This document shows, one piece after another, positions 17,794 through 26,251 of a stretch of DNA of 64,000 nt (positions are counted from its first letter, which is position 1; every line of letters starts with the position of its first letter). Position numbers and translations under genes: made by a program. The DNA comes from JAIBBG01 sp040381475. GTDB lineage: Bacteria > Bacteroidota > Bacteroidia > Flavobacteriales_D > Sanyastnellaceae. The stretch lies in assembly GCA_040381475.1 (NCBI GenBank), contig JBEIHH010000002.1, positions 73,950-137,949 on the forward strand, in the 5' to 3' direction. Under the pieces are notes generated by a model that saw nothing but the letters and a program-made list of their open reading frames with translations, made no database searches and was not told the DNA's origin.

Positions 17794-18487
17794 TTGTATT
17801 TTTTCAAGCAATGCACTTTTTATAGCCATTGCATTGATGTTTCATCTTGCGTCATGCGATAATTCGATGGTATCAGAGAGTCAGGAGACCGGTGCTCTAA
17901 ATCAGAAGACCTTACCTTATTTCGGTGAATTTGATATTCAGTTCATACGCGATAATTCCGGGAATCTTCTGCCGGATACAGATTATTACGCTATACCAAA
18001 ATTCAGCTTTACAAATCAGCACGGATTGGAAACAAGCTGGAAACAATACGAGAAATATATCACCATCGCGGACTTTTTCTTCACGGAATGCCCCACGATT
18101 TGTCCTGTAATGACTTCTCAACTCGCAAGAATTCAGGATAAGATCAAAGCCGATGGCTTGCAGGATAAAGTTCGCATCATCTCTTTCTCGGTTAAGCCGC
18201 AAAACGATACACCGGAGCTTCTGAAAGCATATGGCGAAAAAATCGGTGCCGACTTCGGTATGTGGAATTTTGTAACAGGCAAACCCGAGGATATTTATGA
18301 ACTTGCTGAAGATGGCTTTTTACTCACCGCATTTCCTTCAGATAGTGCTGCAGGTGGGGTTTTTCACACCGACAAGATCACACTATTAGATCCGGGATTA
18401 CATATACGGGGCTATTACGATGGCACCTCTTCCAAAGGAATGGATGAACTTTATGAAGACTTAACGATTTTGTTGAATGAAAAATAG
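17777..18487 (+). CDS. SCO1/SenC-family copper chaperone lipoprotein for cytochrome oxidase
   Basis: 236 residues from the ATG at 17777; TTG 17729 and ATG 17747 are longer in-frame alternatives. The N-terminus is a lipoprotein signal with lipobox LASC (Cys 27). The SCO domain carries FFTECPTICPVM (copper cysteines 105 and 109) and the third ligand His197 in GGVFHTDKIT, so copper delivery to the CuA site or thiol chemistry in the periplasm is expected. It overlaps its ligand-less paralogue upstream by 17 bp and the DUF420 gene downstream by 11 bp, indicating tight co-translation. Confidence 0.93.
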   Translation: MANPTNCIFSSNALFIAIALMFHLASCDNSMVSESQETGALNQKTLPYFGEFDIQFIRDNSGNLLPDTDYYAIPKFSFTNQHGLETSWKQYEKYITIADFFFTECPTICPVMTSQLARIQDKIKADGLQDKVRIISFSVKPQNDTPELLKAYGEKIGADFGMWNFVTGKPEDIYELAEDGFLLTAFPSDSAAGGVFHTDKITLLDPGLHIRGYYDGTSSKGMDELYEDLTILLNEK

Positions 18488-19037
18488 TTCCGCTATGCTC
18501 GAACCTGCTCTTAAGAAAAACGACAAACAGGCCAAAACGCTGATCTGGCTGTTTTCTGTCGTGGTATTTTTAGTCGTCGTATCATTGAAATACATTAGAA
18601 TAGAGGCTGATCTTGGATTCGACGTTCACGTGTTTGCGAAAATCAATGCCTGGATCAATGGCACCGTGGCCGTGTTGCTATTACTCGGACTGCTCACTGT
18701 TAAAATCAAAAAGTATCAACTCCATAAAAAAATTATGCTGACCTCCATGGTCCTGTCTATTCTTTTTTTGCTGAGTTACATCGCACACCATGCGCTTTCA
18801 GGTGATACCATCAGACCCACAGATGCTCCTTACCGTGGGTTTTACCTCTTCATTCTTCTCACTCATATCGTGCTGGCTGCTGTCATATTGCCATTCATTC
18901 TTTTCACGGCCTACCGCGCCTTAATATCTGAATTTCCCGCACACAAAAAGCTTGCACGAATCACCTGGCCTATATGGTTTTATGTGGCCATTACAGGGGT
19001 TTTGGTATATCTGATGATCAGTCCCTATTATTCTTGA
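18477..19037 (+). CDS. DUF420 (YozB-like) membrane protein
   Basis: 186 residues with five predicted membrane segments. Conserved histidines sit in helices and loops (FAKINAWINGT, YIAHHALSG, ILLTHIVLAAV, HKKLARITWPIWFYVAITGVLVY), the pattern of DUF420/YozB proteins found next to oxidase-assembly genes. Its exact role is unknown; family members relate by position to CtaM/CtaG-type assembly factors. It overlaps the SCO gene by 11 bp and ends the tightly packed part of the block. Confidence 0.85.
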   Translation: MKNSSAMLEPALKKNDKQAKTLIWLFSVVVFLVVVSLKYIRIEADLGFDVHVFAKINAWINGTVAVLLLLGLLTVKIKKYQLHKKIMLTSMVLSILFLLSYIAHHALSGDTIRPTDAPYRGFYLFILLTHIVLAAVILPFILFTAYRALISEFPAHKKLARITWPIWFYVAITGVLVYLMISPYYS

Positions 19038-19098
19038 TCCGAGAAACGCAATTATTCGTAATACGTGAATTAATCATGGTTTCCTTATGTTTTTTCTC

Positions 19099-19106
19099 TA
19101 AATTTG
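19099..19106 (+). promoter_or_regulatory. -7 box 5 bp before a start codon
   Basis: TAAATTTG matches TAnnTTTG exactly and is separated from the ATG at 19112 by five bases, which would place the transcript start at or next to the ATG. No TTG is seen at the usual upstream spacing. Confidence 0.45.
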
Positions 19107-19111
19107 CGGGA

Positions 19112-19363
19112 ATGGATAAATTGAAAGCCATAGTGTTATGCGTTTTTCTTTCTGTTGTCATGCATGCGTCCACATTAGCACAATGTGCTATGTGCCGGGC
19201 AACGGCGGAAAGTGCTACTGAAAATGTCGACAAAGGAATCGGGAGTGGTCTCAATGGAGGAATCGTTTACCTGATGCTGCTTCCTTACCTGCTTCTAAGC
19301 ACTGTGGCTATTGTATTTTTCCGGAAGAAAATTATTGGCTTCTTCAAACCGGGAGCTGCTTGA
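19112..19363 (+). CDS. Small membrane protein with N-terminal CxxC, oxidase-block associated
   Basis: 83 residues from the ATG at 19112. The frame is open upstream to 18974, but that part overlaps the DUF420 gene and a TAAATTTG box lies just before 19112. There is a signal peptide or first membrane segment (IVLCVFLSVVMHASTLAQ), then CAMCRATAES with a CxxC, a glycine-rich linker (GIGSGLNGGI) and a second membrane segment (LMLLPYLLLSTVAIVFFRKK). Similar small proteins accompany DUF420 and SCO in Bacteroidota. The CxxC placed outside the membrane suggests metal binding or redox work in oxidase assembly, as inference only. Confidence 0.7.
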   Translation: MDKLKAIVLCVFLSVVMHASTLAQCAMCRATAESATENVDKGIGSGLNGGIVYLMLLPYLLLSTVAIVFFRKKIIGFFKPGAA

Positions 19364-19530
19364 GGTGTTAACTGCGTTTTTGGTCCGTTTTTTGAAAACA
19401 GGTTAATACAACTTCAGGTAAGGTGTTGCTTAATTGTGATTCTGCCATGTATTAAGCTAAATCAGCTTCGTGGTCGCAAACGGTTTAATGCAGTCAAATA
19501 CCTGACAAACGTATTTTAGAACACCAATCA

Positions 19531-20274
19531 ATGAATCTGATAAAACAGACTCTTTTCCTTACGGTAGTCGCAGTGCTTTTCACTTCGACTATTTCCGCCC
19601 AATTCACAACGGAAGAGAAAATTGACTCTGCAAATACTTCGGGTGTGCAGGATCAGAAAATGCAGATTAGTGTTTTGGATTACAAATCCAAGAAGTACAT
19701 GGAAGCAGATGTCATGATCAAAGGCATGAATCCAAGGAAAACGGTTGTTCTGAAAGATTTCACAGATTCAACTTTGGTTCTCAAAAAGTACAGGCTGTAT
19801 ACAGTTTCTGTGATCAAGGAAGGATATATGTATTTCGCTCATAAATTCTGGCCGGATGAAGCAGAAGTGCATTATGAGCGTATCGAACTCAAGCCAATTG
19901 CAGTAGGTCTGAAAACAAGTGTTGAAGACATTACTTTTCTTGGTGATGAAACTCAGATTTATCATAAATCAGTGCCCGCTCTTGAAGAGCTTATTTCTTT
20001 CCTTACGTTGAATCCGGGTATCAGCGTTTGCATCATCGGCCATGCCAATGGTCCTGTAACTGCTGAAAAAAAGAATTCAGATTCTTTCTACAGGAAAGCA
20101 TCAGAAAAAAGAGCCATGGCCGTGGTAGATTATTTGGTGCAACATGGAATTGAGAAAGAAAGGCTCACATCTAAAGGTATGGGCAATAAACAGATGATAT
20201 ATCCGGATCCACAAACTGATTGGCAAGTGGGTGCAAACCGCAGGATTGAAATCGAAATCATTGATATGAAGTAA
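19531..20274 (+). CDS. OmpA-family protein with C-terminal peptidoglycan-binding domain
   Basis: 247 residues. A signal peptide ends at TSTISAQ. A central beta domain follows (about 35-130: QISVLDYKSKKYMEADVMIKG-type, resembling a CNA-B-like or carboxypeptidase-regulatory fold). The C-terminal OmpA/MotB domain (about 150-247) has ISVCIIGHANG, RKASEKRAMAVVDYLVQHGIE, RLTSKGMGNK and NRRIEIEI, the typical peptidoglycan-binding signature. It probably links the outer membrane or a surface complex to the wall. It stands alone between the oxidase block and the efflux genes. Confidence 0.88.
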   Translation: MNLIKQTLFLTVVAVLFTSTISAQFTTEEKIDSANTSGVQDQKMQISVLDYKSKKYMEADVMIKGMNPRKTVVLKDFTDSTLVLKKYRLYTVSVIKEGYMYFAHKFWPDEAEVHYERIELKPIAVGLKTSVEDITFLGDETQIYHKSVPALEELISFLTLNPGISVCIIGHANGPVTAEKKNSDSFYRKASEKRAMAVVDYLVQHGIEKERLTSKGMGNKQMIYPDPQTDWQVGANRRIEIEIIDMK

Positions 20275-20351
20275 AGCCTCACCCGGCGTTGGAATTTAGC
20301 CGGCCTTTTCTGGCACCTTCTGTAATCTTTCTTAGCCACTGAACATAATCG

Positions 20352-20383
20352 TTGAGCTATGTGGCAATTTGAAACTAAGTTTG
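20352..20383 (+). promoter_or_regulatory. Bacteroidota-type promoter of the TolC/adaptor operon
   Basis: TTG (20352-20354), 21 bp, then TAAGTTTG (20376-20383), a full match to TTG / TAnnTTTG. The TolC-family ATG follows 23 bp later at 20407. Confidence 0.7.
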
Positions 20384-20406
20384 TCCTGAAGTCAACTTAG
20401 ATACAA

Positions 20407-21837
20407 ATGTTCAGGTCCATCTTTCTTGTTTTTCTATTGTTTCCGTTCCTGAGCCATGCGCAGTCATGGACATTGGACTCCTGCATCAACTATGCGTTTG
20501 AAAAAAACCTTTCCATTCTGCAAAGTGAGCAAAACATCAAATTGGCTGAAGTCAGCGAAATGACAGCCATCGGAGGGTTTATGCCGTCACTCAACGCTCA
20601 GGCTTCTCATGGTTATAACTGGGGCCAGCGAATTGACCCTTTCACCAACCAATTCGCGTCTTCGAGAATTCAGAGCAATAATCTGGGCATCGCAACCAGT
20701 CTCAATCTTTTCAGTGGATTTCAGCAACTAAATACCTACAAACAAGCCCAACTCAACTCAGAAGCGAGCAAATGGAACTATGAAAAAATGCGCAATGACA
20801 TCGCACTTGGCGTGGCATCTGCATTTCTGAATGTTTTGATCAGTAAAGAATTTGCAGACATATCCCGCAGAACACTTGACGCAACGGATCGTCAGGTAAA
20901 ACGAATGGAAAAACTTGTCAATGCAGGACAACTTGCACAGGGCAACCTGAACGACATTCTTGCACAGCAGGCCACCAACAACGCATCGCTTGTAGCTGCA
21001 AACAACACCTATGACCTGGCTAAAATTTCTCTGATGCAACTCCTGCAACTTGATGCTGGTGTGAGCAGCACCTTCAACATTGTCGTGCCTCAGCTTGAAG
21101 ATGTCGAAAGCCTTGAATTGATTTCCAATCCGGAACTGGCGGTTGAATCAGCCATCAGAAATTTTCCAGATATCAAAGGCGCAACTGTGAATGTTGCGAG
21201 CGCCGATCTGGGAAGAAAAATAGCCACATCGGGATATTATCCAAGTCTGAATGCAAGTTTCACTTTTGGTACAGGTTACTCGGGCGCTGCCAAAGTGGCC
21301 ACAGGGAATCCTGACCTGCTGAGTTTTCCAATCGGAACAGTATTAGGTACCGGTGATCTGGTTCTGTCTGTTCCACAACTTTCATATGACTCGGATGATT
21401 TTTCTGTTAAACCATTCGATGATCAATTGGCCGACAACGTTAACCGATCCCTTTTCTTCACACTCAATCTGCCCCTGTTCAATGGCTTTGCAACAAAAGG
21501 TGCGGTGAAGAGATCTGAAATCAATCAAATAAACGCACAGCTCCAGCTCGATCAAACAAAACAGACAATTGAACAGAATGTATATCGCGCATATACTGAT
21601 GCAAAAGCAGCGTTAGCGAATTACTATGCTAATAAAACCAGTGTGGAAGCCAATCAGCTTGCCTTTGATTGGACAGAGTCGAGATATGATCAGGGAGCAA
21701 CAAATCTGGTTGATTTTGCAGACGCAAGAACCAGACTTGAAAACGCACAGGCAGCTTTAACACGAAGCAAATACGATTACATATTCAAAGTAAAAGTCCT
21801 TGAGTTCTATATGGGTAAAACATTAAATTTAAAATGA
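20407..21837 (+). CDS. TolC-family outer-membrane efflux/secretion channel
   Basis: 476 residues with a signal peptide ending SHAQ and two structurally repeated halves of the TolC family. The halves are long helical stretches rich in Ala, Gln and Asn, each followed by an NLPLFNGF-type strand (SLNLFSGFQQLNTYK near 100 and TLNLPLFNGFATKG near 350). Trimeric TolC channels span the outer membrane and periplasm. Its stop overlaps the start of the adaptor gene (ATGATGA at 21834), so the two are an operon. The matching inner-membrane pump is not adjacent. Confidence 0.93.
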   Translation: MFRSIFLVFLLFPFLSHAQSWTLDSCINYAFEKNLSILQSEQNIKLAEVSEMTAIGGFMPSLNAQASHGYNWGQRIDPFTNQFASSRIQSNNLGIATSLNLFSGFQQLNTYKQAQLNSEASKWNYEKMRNDIALGVASAFLNVLISKEFADISRRTLDATDRQVKRMEKLVNAGQLAQGNLNDILAQQATNNASLVAANNTYDLAKISLMQLLQLDAGVSSTFNIVVPQLEDVESLELISNPELAVESAIRNFPDIKGATVNVASADLGRKIATSGYYPSLNASFTFGTGYSGAAKVATGNPDLLSFPIGTVLGTGDLVLSVPQLSYDSDDFSVKPFDDQLADNVNRSLFFTLNLPLFNGFATKGAVKRSEINQINAQLQLDQTKQTIEQNVYRAYTDAKAALANYYANKTSVEANQLAFDWTESRYDQGATNLVDFADARTRLENAQAALTRSKYDYIFKVKVLEFYMGKTLNLK

Positions 21838-23207
21838 TGAGCAGAACTACCAAAAGAATAATCATCGCTTCAGTCAGCGTTTTGTTGGTTGTTATCACCA
21901 TCAAATTAATTTGGGGTAAAGAGAAAGAAACAGAGGTAAGTGTTGCGAAAAGCAGCCTTCGTAATCTCACTGAAACAGTTTCTGCAAGTGGCAAAATTCA
22001 ACCTGAAACAGAGGTAAAAATTCAATCTGAAGTTTCCGGACAGATTGTGGAACTACCTGTAAAAGAAGGCGACCTGGTAACCAAAGGTCAGTTGCTTGTA
22101 AAGATCAATCCTGATCTTTATATGTCGGCATTAAGCCGGGCAGAAGCAGCCATGAACAGTTCTAAAAGCAATCTGAGCAGCGCGAGAGCCAGGCTCTCAC
22201 AGGCAGAGGCGCAGTTTAAAGCAACTGATCTGAACTTCCAGAGACAGAAAAAACTTTTTGAAGACGGGGCTATATCCAAAGCAGAAATTGAAACCATTAC
22301 CAGTCAATGGGAAACCTCCAAAGCAGAAGTTACCGCAGGTAAAGAAAGCATCAGCGCTGCAGAATTCGCAATAGCCAGCGCTTTGGCCGGTGTGAACGAA
22401 GCATCAGACAATCTGAAACGAACCACCATTCTTGCACCTATGACCGGAACTGTAACTATGCTCAACAAAGAGCTGGGAGAAACCGTACTCGGCAACACCA
22501 TGATGAGCGGGGATGTGATTATGAAGGTTTCGTCACTCACTTACATGGAAGTGAATGTGGAAGTAAATGAAAGCGATATTGTTCGGGTAGGGCTTGGTGA
22601 CACCACGATGGTTGAAGTAGATTCTTACAAAGACGAAGAATTCAAGGGCGTTGTCACTGAAATTGGGAACACTGCGCTGAATGCAACAGGTGCTGCGTTG
22701 AGTATGGATCAGGTAACCAATTTCTCTGTAAAAATCAGAATTCTGCCGGAATCATATCAACATCACACAGAAGGGAAAAGTGAGAATTATTCCCCATTTA
22801 AACCGGGAATGAGCGCTACAGTTGATATCATTACAGAACGTGCAGACAATGTATTGTCCATTCCAATCAAGGCTGTAGCTTCAAGAGAAGACACCTCCTC
22901 TACATCGGCATCTGAAGAATATAGAAAAAGGAAGGCTGCCAAAGATGAAGGAACAGCAGAGGAAAATCAGGAGCCTCTCACGGTTGTGTTTGTCCTGAAT
23001 GAAACAACCGGAAAAGCAGAATTGAGGGTGGTCAAGACAGGAATACAGGATGATAAATACATTCAGATTATCAGCGGTATCAATGAAAATGAAGGGGTGA
23101 TCACCGGCCCTTATGATCAGGTTGCACATCAGTTGCGGTCAGGCGCGGAAGTGAAGAAAAAAACCTCAGTGGAAAAAGAGGTAAAAGAAGAAACAGACGA
23201 AGATTAA
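21834..23207 (+). CDS. HlyD/MacA-type membrane-fusion (periplasmic adaptor) protein
   Basis: 457 residues. An N-terminal membrane anchor (about 8-23) is followed by a split lipoyl/biotinyl domain (SGQIVELPVKEGDLVTKGQLL near 68 and the second half around 195-215). Between them is a long coiled-coil hairpin (about 105-190), then a beta-barrel and a membrane-proximal domain (ADNVLSIPIKAV). The C-terminal 40 residues are strongly charged. The ILAPMTGTVTMLNKELGETV stretch is typical of MacA-like adaptors that work with ABC pumps. It shares four bases with the upstream TolC gene. No MacB-type ATPase follows; the next gene is tsaB. Confidence 0.92.
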   Translation: MMSRTTKRIIIASVSVLLVVITIKLIWGKEKETEVSVAKSSLRNLTETVSASGKIQPETEVKIQSEVSGQIVELPVKEGDLVTKGQLLVKINPDLYMSALSRAEAAMNSSKSNLSSARARLSQAEAQFKATDLNFQRQKKLFEDGAISKAEIETITSQWETSKAEVTAGKESISAAEFAIASALAGVNEASDNLKRTTILAPMTGTVTMLNKELGETVLGNTMMSGDVIMKVSSLTYMEVNVEVNESDIVRVGLGDTTMVEVDSYKDEEFKGVVTEIGNTALNATGAALSMDQVTNFSVKIRILPESYQHHTEGKSENYSPFKPGMSATVDIITERADNVLSIPIKAVASREDTSSTSASEEYRKRKAAKDEGTAEENQEPLTVVFVLNETTGKAELRVVKTGIQDDKYIQIISGINENEGVITGPYDQVAHQLRSGAEVKKKTSVEKEVKEETDED

Positions 23208-23220
23208 TTACTCCATTCTC

Positions 23221-23901
23221 TTGTCTTATATACTTCACATAGAAACATCTGCAAAACGTTGTTCGGTTGCTATTTCGAAGAACAATACGCTTGCGGGCTC
23301 AGAGGGAATAACTTCAGAAGACTATGTACACGCCGAAATGCTTCACGTGCTGGTAGGCGATTTGCTAACCAATTTGAATCTGCAAATGAGCGATCTAAAC
23401 GCGGTCAGTGTTAGCCGAGGCCCCGGATCATATACCGGTTTGCGAATTGGTGTTTCTGCAGCCAAAGGATATTGTTATACTCTTGGTATTCCACTCATAT
23501 CAGTAGACACAACATCCGTAATTGCTCATCACGCAAGCACACTTTCGCCGGAATCGACCCGAATCATTGCCATGATTGATGCGCGTCGAATGGAAGTGTA
23601 TTGCGGAATTTTCGAAAAGCAGGGCAAACGTATTAGTCACGATCAGGCAATCATCGTTGATGAAAAATTCATGGCTGAATATGATCAGGCCGATACAGTC
23701 TTTGCCGGTGACGGTGCCGGTAAGGTTAATCTACTGAACGCAAGACACGCAGCCGTGCATTGTTTTACACCTTCTGCCGAAATGATGGTAAACAACGTTT
23801 GGGAAAGATTCCATGAGGCTACATTTGAGAATATTGCTTCATTCGAACCATATTATCTCAAAGACTATTTACCGGGAATAACCAAAAAGACCCTCGTGTA
23901 G
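23221..23901 (+). CDS. tsaB: tRNA threonylcarbamoyladenosine biosynthesis protein TsaB
   Basis: 226 residues starting at TTG 23221. The N-terminus YILHIETSAKRCSVAIS and the SVSRGPGSYTGLRIGVSAAKG motif (about residues 60-80) are diagnostic of TsaB. TsaB is the inactive paralogue of TsaD that assembles with TsaD and TsaE to make t6A37 on ANN-decoding tRNAs. Length is normal. It lies 13 bp after the adaptor gene, so it may be read through from the efflux operon. Confidence 0.94.
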   Translation: MSYILHIETSAKRCSVAISKNNTLAGSEGITSEDYVHAEMLHVLVGDLLTNLNLQMSDLNAVSVSRGPGSYTGLRIGVSAAKGYCYTLGIPLISVDTTSVIAHHASTLSPESTRIIAMIDARRMEVYCGIFEKQGKRISHDQAIIVDEKFMAEYDQADTVFAGDGAGKVNLLNARHAAVHCFTPSAEMMVNNVWERFHEATFENIASFEPYYLKDYLPGITKKTLV

Positions 23902-23930
23902 AAGTTTTCTTTACGAAGTGCACCTTCAAT

Positions 23931-23961
23931 TTGATCTTACTTTTCAAACGCATTACCTTTG
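23931..23961 (+). promoter_or_regulatory. Bacteroidota-type promoter of the Rieske-like gene
   Basis: TTG (23931-23933), 20 bp, then TACCTTTG (23954-23961), a full consensus match. Because it occupies the upstream part of the open frame, it argues for the ATG at 24018 as the true start. Confidence 0.68.
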
Positions 23962-24017
23962 TTGGACGTTCTTCCGCAGGCCAATTGTTCAGGATCAGTG
24001 GGAATGGATTTCACGAT

Positions 24018-24446
24018 ATGAATTTTTTAAAATCGCTCATATGGTCGTTGTCTATTGTTTCAGCTGGAACGTTGCTTTCATGTCGTGACAGAAATATCAA
24101 CCGAGTTCCTGATGTGCCCGTGAATATTGCCATCAATATTCTCCTTCCCGAATTCTTCGATCTGACTGTAACAACAGGCTCTGTATACTTAACCGGAGGA
24201 TCTCGCGGAATCATCGTTTACAGGAAATCAGATACCGAATTTGTGGCTATTGAAAGACACAGTACCTATTTACCGGAAGATGAATGTGCGGTGATTGTCA
24301 AAGATGACGGCCTCATCATTGAAGATCCTTGTTCAGGTTCTCAATGGATTATCACGGATGGTACTCTGGTACAAGGTCCCGCAAGTTTGCCATTGATCAC
24401 TTACGATACGAGCTACTCCCCTCCGATACTCTACATAAATAATTGA
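24018..24446 (+). CDS. Rieske-like-fold lipoprotein lacking the usual cluster ligands
   Basis: 142 residues from ATG 24018, with a lipoprotein signal ending in lipobox LLSC. The body follows a pattern I know from a Bacteroidota family of small Rieske-type proteins: VPDVPVNIAINILLPEF, then a GGSRGIIVYR strand, VAIERHS, GLIIEDPCSGSQW and TDGTLVQGPA. Genuine Rieske proteins need CxH and CxxH; here only the His of ERHS and one Cys of DPCSG remain, so a 2Fe-2S cluster is unlikely. Function unknown; probably a periplasm-facing envelope lipoprotein. Its own promoter precedes it. Confidence 0.65.
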   Translation: MNFLKSLIWSLSIVSAGTLLSCRDRNINRVPDVPVNIAINILLPEFFDLTVTTGSVYLTGGSRGIIVYRKSDTEFVAIERHSTYLPEDECAVIVKDDGLIIEDPCSGSQWIITDGTLVQGPASLPLITYDTSYSPPILYINN

Positions 24447-24795
24447 GGGGCCAAAGCCGGTTTGCCCGAACTGATTAGATCGGAACAGCTTGCTGCAGGA
24501 AATTAGACATCATTTCACATTGATCCCATGTTTCCATGCTGAATATTCTTTATACCATTGTTTTGTTGTTTGTGAGCGCAACGTTCATGAAGCCATCACA
24601 CTCATGGTGTTTACCATTTTTGCTTTGGACCTTTTCAGCATGAGACTTTGAAACAGAATCATTTCGTCGCCTTAATCCCGACTTTAATCGCTGCTTAACT
24701 AGTATTCAAGAAAACATCTCCCTCAAGAGCAACTTTTTAATTCGTCGTTGAGTATAAACCGCTCAGTTGAAAATCCTTAGTAATTTATAATACAA
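24447..24795 (+). other. Intergenic stretch without a supported gene
   Basis: 349 bp between two plus-strand genes. I see no hairpin with a T-run, no tRNA and no good promoter match. The only open frame is a 35-codon one from ATG 24536 with a hydrophobic start (LYTIVLLFVS), which I do not call. The last 60 bp are AT-rich and presumably hold the promoter of the downstream lipoprotein. Confidence 0.5.
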
Positions 24796-25329
24796 ATGAA
24801 AACTCTTATTGTCCTTTCATCTATCATCATTCTGTTCGTTGGTCTTAATGCCTGTCAGAACGGACAAACAGCGGAAAAGCAGTCCGATACGAATCAGGTG
24901 CTCAATCCGAATGATTCATTATTCATCATCAATGAGGGCGGCTTTTCTTTCGGAATTGTTCTGCCAAAAGACTTGATGATAGCCAACACACCGGTTGTTA
25001 AGTTCAACGGTGCGACTGGCGATATGCATATACAATGCGGCGATGAGTTCTGGATCGTGGCCAGCATGGAAAACACAGACATGAACAAGATCAAATCACA
25101 ACTTGGCGATGACATACTGTTTACAAGCAAAATCATCGAAGAAACCAGCAACTCGTTGCTCTATCAGCGCAATCTGCCAGATGGCTCTGAATATGACTAT
25201 AACTACCGCTCAATTTGCCAATTGGGAGATAAGAAATATACATTTCGGACCTGTGAAGAAGGCGAATTTTCGCTGGGAAGTGTAAACCGGATGAAATCCG
25301 CCATTTCTTCAGTATATCAATCAATCTAA
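24796..25329 (+). CDS. Uncharacterised lipoprotein
   Basis: 177 residues with a lipoprotein signal (hydrophobic residues 3-17, lipobox LNAC, Cys 20). A polar linker follows, then a globular domain rich in beta strands (NEGGFSFGIVLPKDLMI, GDMHIQCGDEFWIVAS, DGSEYDYNYRSICQLGDKKYTFRTCEEGEF). Three cysteines (about positions 78, 140 and 153) could pair. No family recognised. Codon use and composition match its neighbours, so it looks native. It stands alone with 55 bp before the next gene. Confidence 0.75.
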   Translation: MKTLIVLSSIIILFVGLNACQNGQTAEKQSDTNQVLNPNDSLFIINEGGFSFGIVLPKDLMIANTPVVKFNGATGDMHIQCGDEFWIVASMENTDMNKIKSQLGDDILFTSKIIEETSNSLLYQRNLPDGSEYDYNYRSICQLGDKKYTFRTCEEGEFSLGSVNRMKSAISSVYQSI

Positions 25330-25384
25330 TTTTTGAATTAAATTCGTGGCACGATTTTAAGCCGCAACAAGAAACAACTATCTC

Positions 25385-26170
25385 ATGAAAGCCCTATTAG
25401 CATCTATAGCCCTTACAATGACTTGCCTGCTCATGCACGCCGAAGTCTTGGTAATCAGCGGCATTTATCAGGGAAAGGACCTTTACGTCAAAAACCCGGT
25501 AACTTCAGGTGGTATTGGCTTTTGCATTTTCGAAGTGCAGGTCAATGGCCAGGTCACAAGTGATGAAGTGAATTCACCAGCATTTGCTGTAGATCTGAAG
25601 GTTTGGAACCTGCAGCAGGGCGATCCGATTGAGATTGTTTTGCGCATGAAAGAAAACTGTGATGTGAAAATCATCAATCCTGAAGTCATTTATCCTAATT
25701 CCACTTTCGAAGTGAGTTCAATCAGTCTTGAACCAGGCGGAATGCTTGAGTGGAAAACTGTGAAGGAAAGTTCCGCTATTCCTTATATCATAGAACAGTT
25801 CCGCTGGAATAAATGGGTGAAAGTTGGAGAAGTCATGGGTACAGGTCAAAGCACCGAAAACACGTACAATTTTCAGGCAATGCTTCACAGCGGCACCAAT
25901 ACTTTCAGAGTATATCAGCTCGACTTCAAGGGTCAGCGTTTTTCGCAAGATGTGAAAACTGTAAGTTCCGCTACTGAAATTAAAATTAAAAATACCCGCA
26001 TTGGCAATTCAATTGAATTTTCAGGCGATACGGATTACGAAGTATACAGCGAATTCGGAGCTCTGGTGAAATCAGGCCGTGGTGCCATGATTGATACTTC
26101 CAAGTTTTATAAAGGAAAATATTATGTCAGCTACGACAACAAAGGTGGTGTTGTAGTCGAAAAGAAATAA
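25385..26170 (+). CDS. Conserved secreted beta-protein of unknown function
   Basis: 261 residues with a signal peptide ending LLMHA. The pattern ISGIYQGKDLYVKNP, GIGFCIFEVQVNG, SPAFAVDL, GDPIEIVLRMKENC, NPEVIYPNSTFEV, EQFRWNKWVKVGEV, SGTNTFRVYQLD and a C-terminal YEVYSEFGALVKSGRG ... GKYYVSYDNK fits a protein I recognise as widespread but unnamed in Flavobacteriia. The C-terminal part resembles a short T9SS-like beta domain but lacks the usual PNP motif, so I do not call it a sorting domain. Envelope location is expected. A TAAATTCG box lies 41 bp upstream, and a hairpin terminator follows. Confidence 0.78.
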   Translation: MKALLASIALTMTCLLMHAEVLVISGIYQGKDLYVKNPVTSGGIGFCIFEVQVNGQVTSDEVNSPAFAVDLKVWNLQQGDPIEIVLRMKENCDVKIINPEVIYPNSTFEVSSISLEPGGMLEWKTVKESSAIPYIIEQFRWNKWVKVGEVMGTGQSTENTYNFQAMLHSGTNTFRVYQLDFKGQRFSQDVKTVSSATEIKIKNTRIGNSIEFSGDTDYEVYSEFGALVKSGRGAMIDTSKFYKGKYYVSYDNKGGVVVEKK

Positions 26171-26186
26171 TGAATCTAATTGCATT

Positions 26187-26217
26187 GAAAGCCCTGCAAC
26201 TGAAATGCAGGGCTTTC
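26187..26217 (+). terminator. Rho-independent terminator
   Basis: A 12-bp perfect stem (GAAAGCCCTGCA and its complement) with a 7-base loop, followed by a T-rich stretch. It ends the transcript of the secreted beta-protein. Confidence 0.8.
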
Positions 26218-26251
26218 GTATTTTTAGTACCTCAAATCTCTTCTTTCATTC

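Noticed and set aside
24536..24643. 35-codon hydrophobic ORF in the 349-bp gap
   Set aside because: Too short, with no promoter or start context and no recognisable family.
25385..26170. T9SS sorting domain at the end of the conserved secreted beta-protein
   Set aside because: The C-terminus has a YEVYSEFGALV/GKYYVSY pattern but lacks the PNP-like opening and GIY(F/M)(I/L)R motif of type A domains seen in the two PKD proteins.
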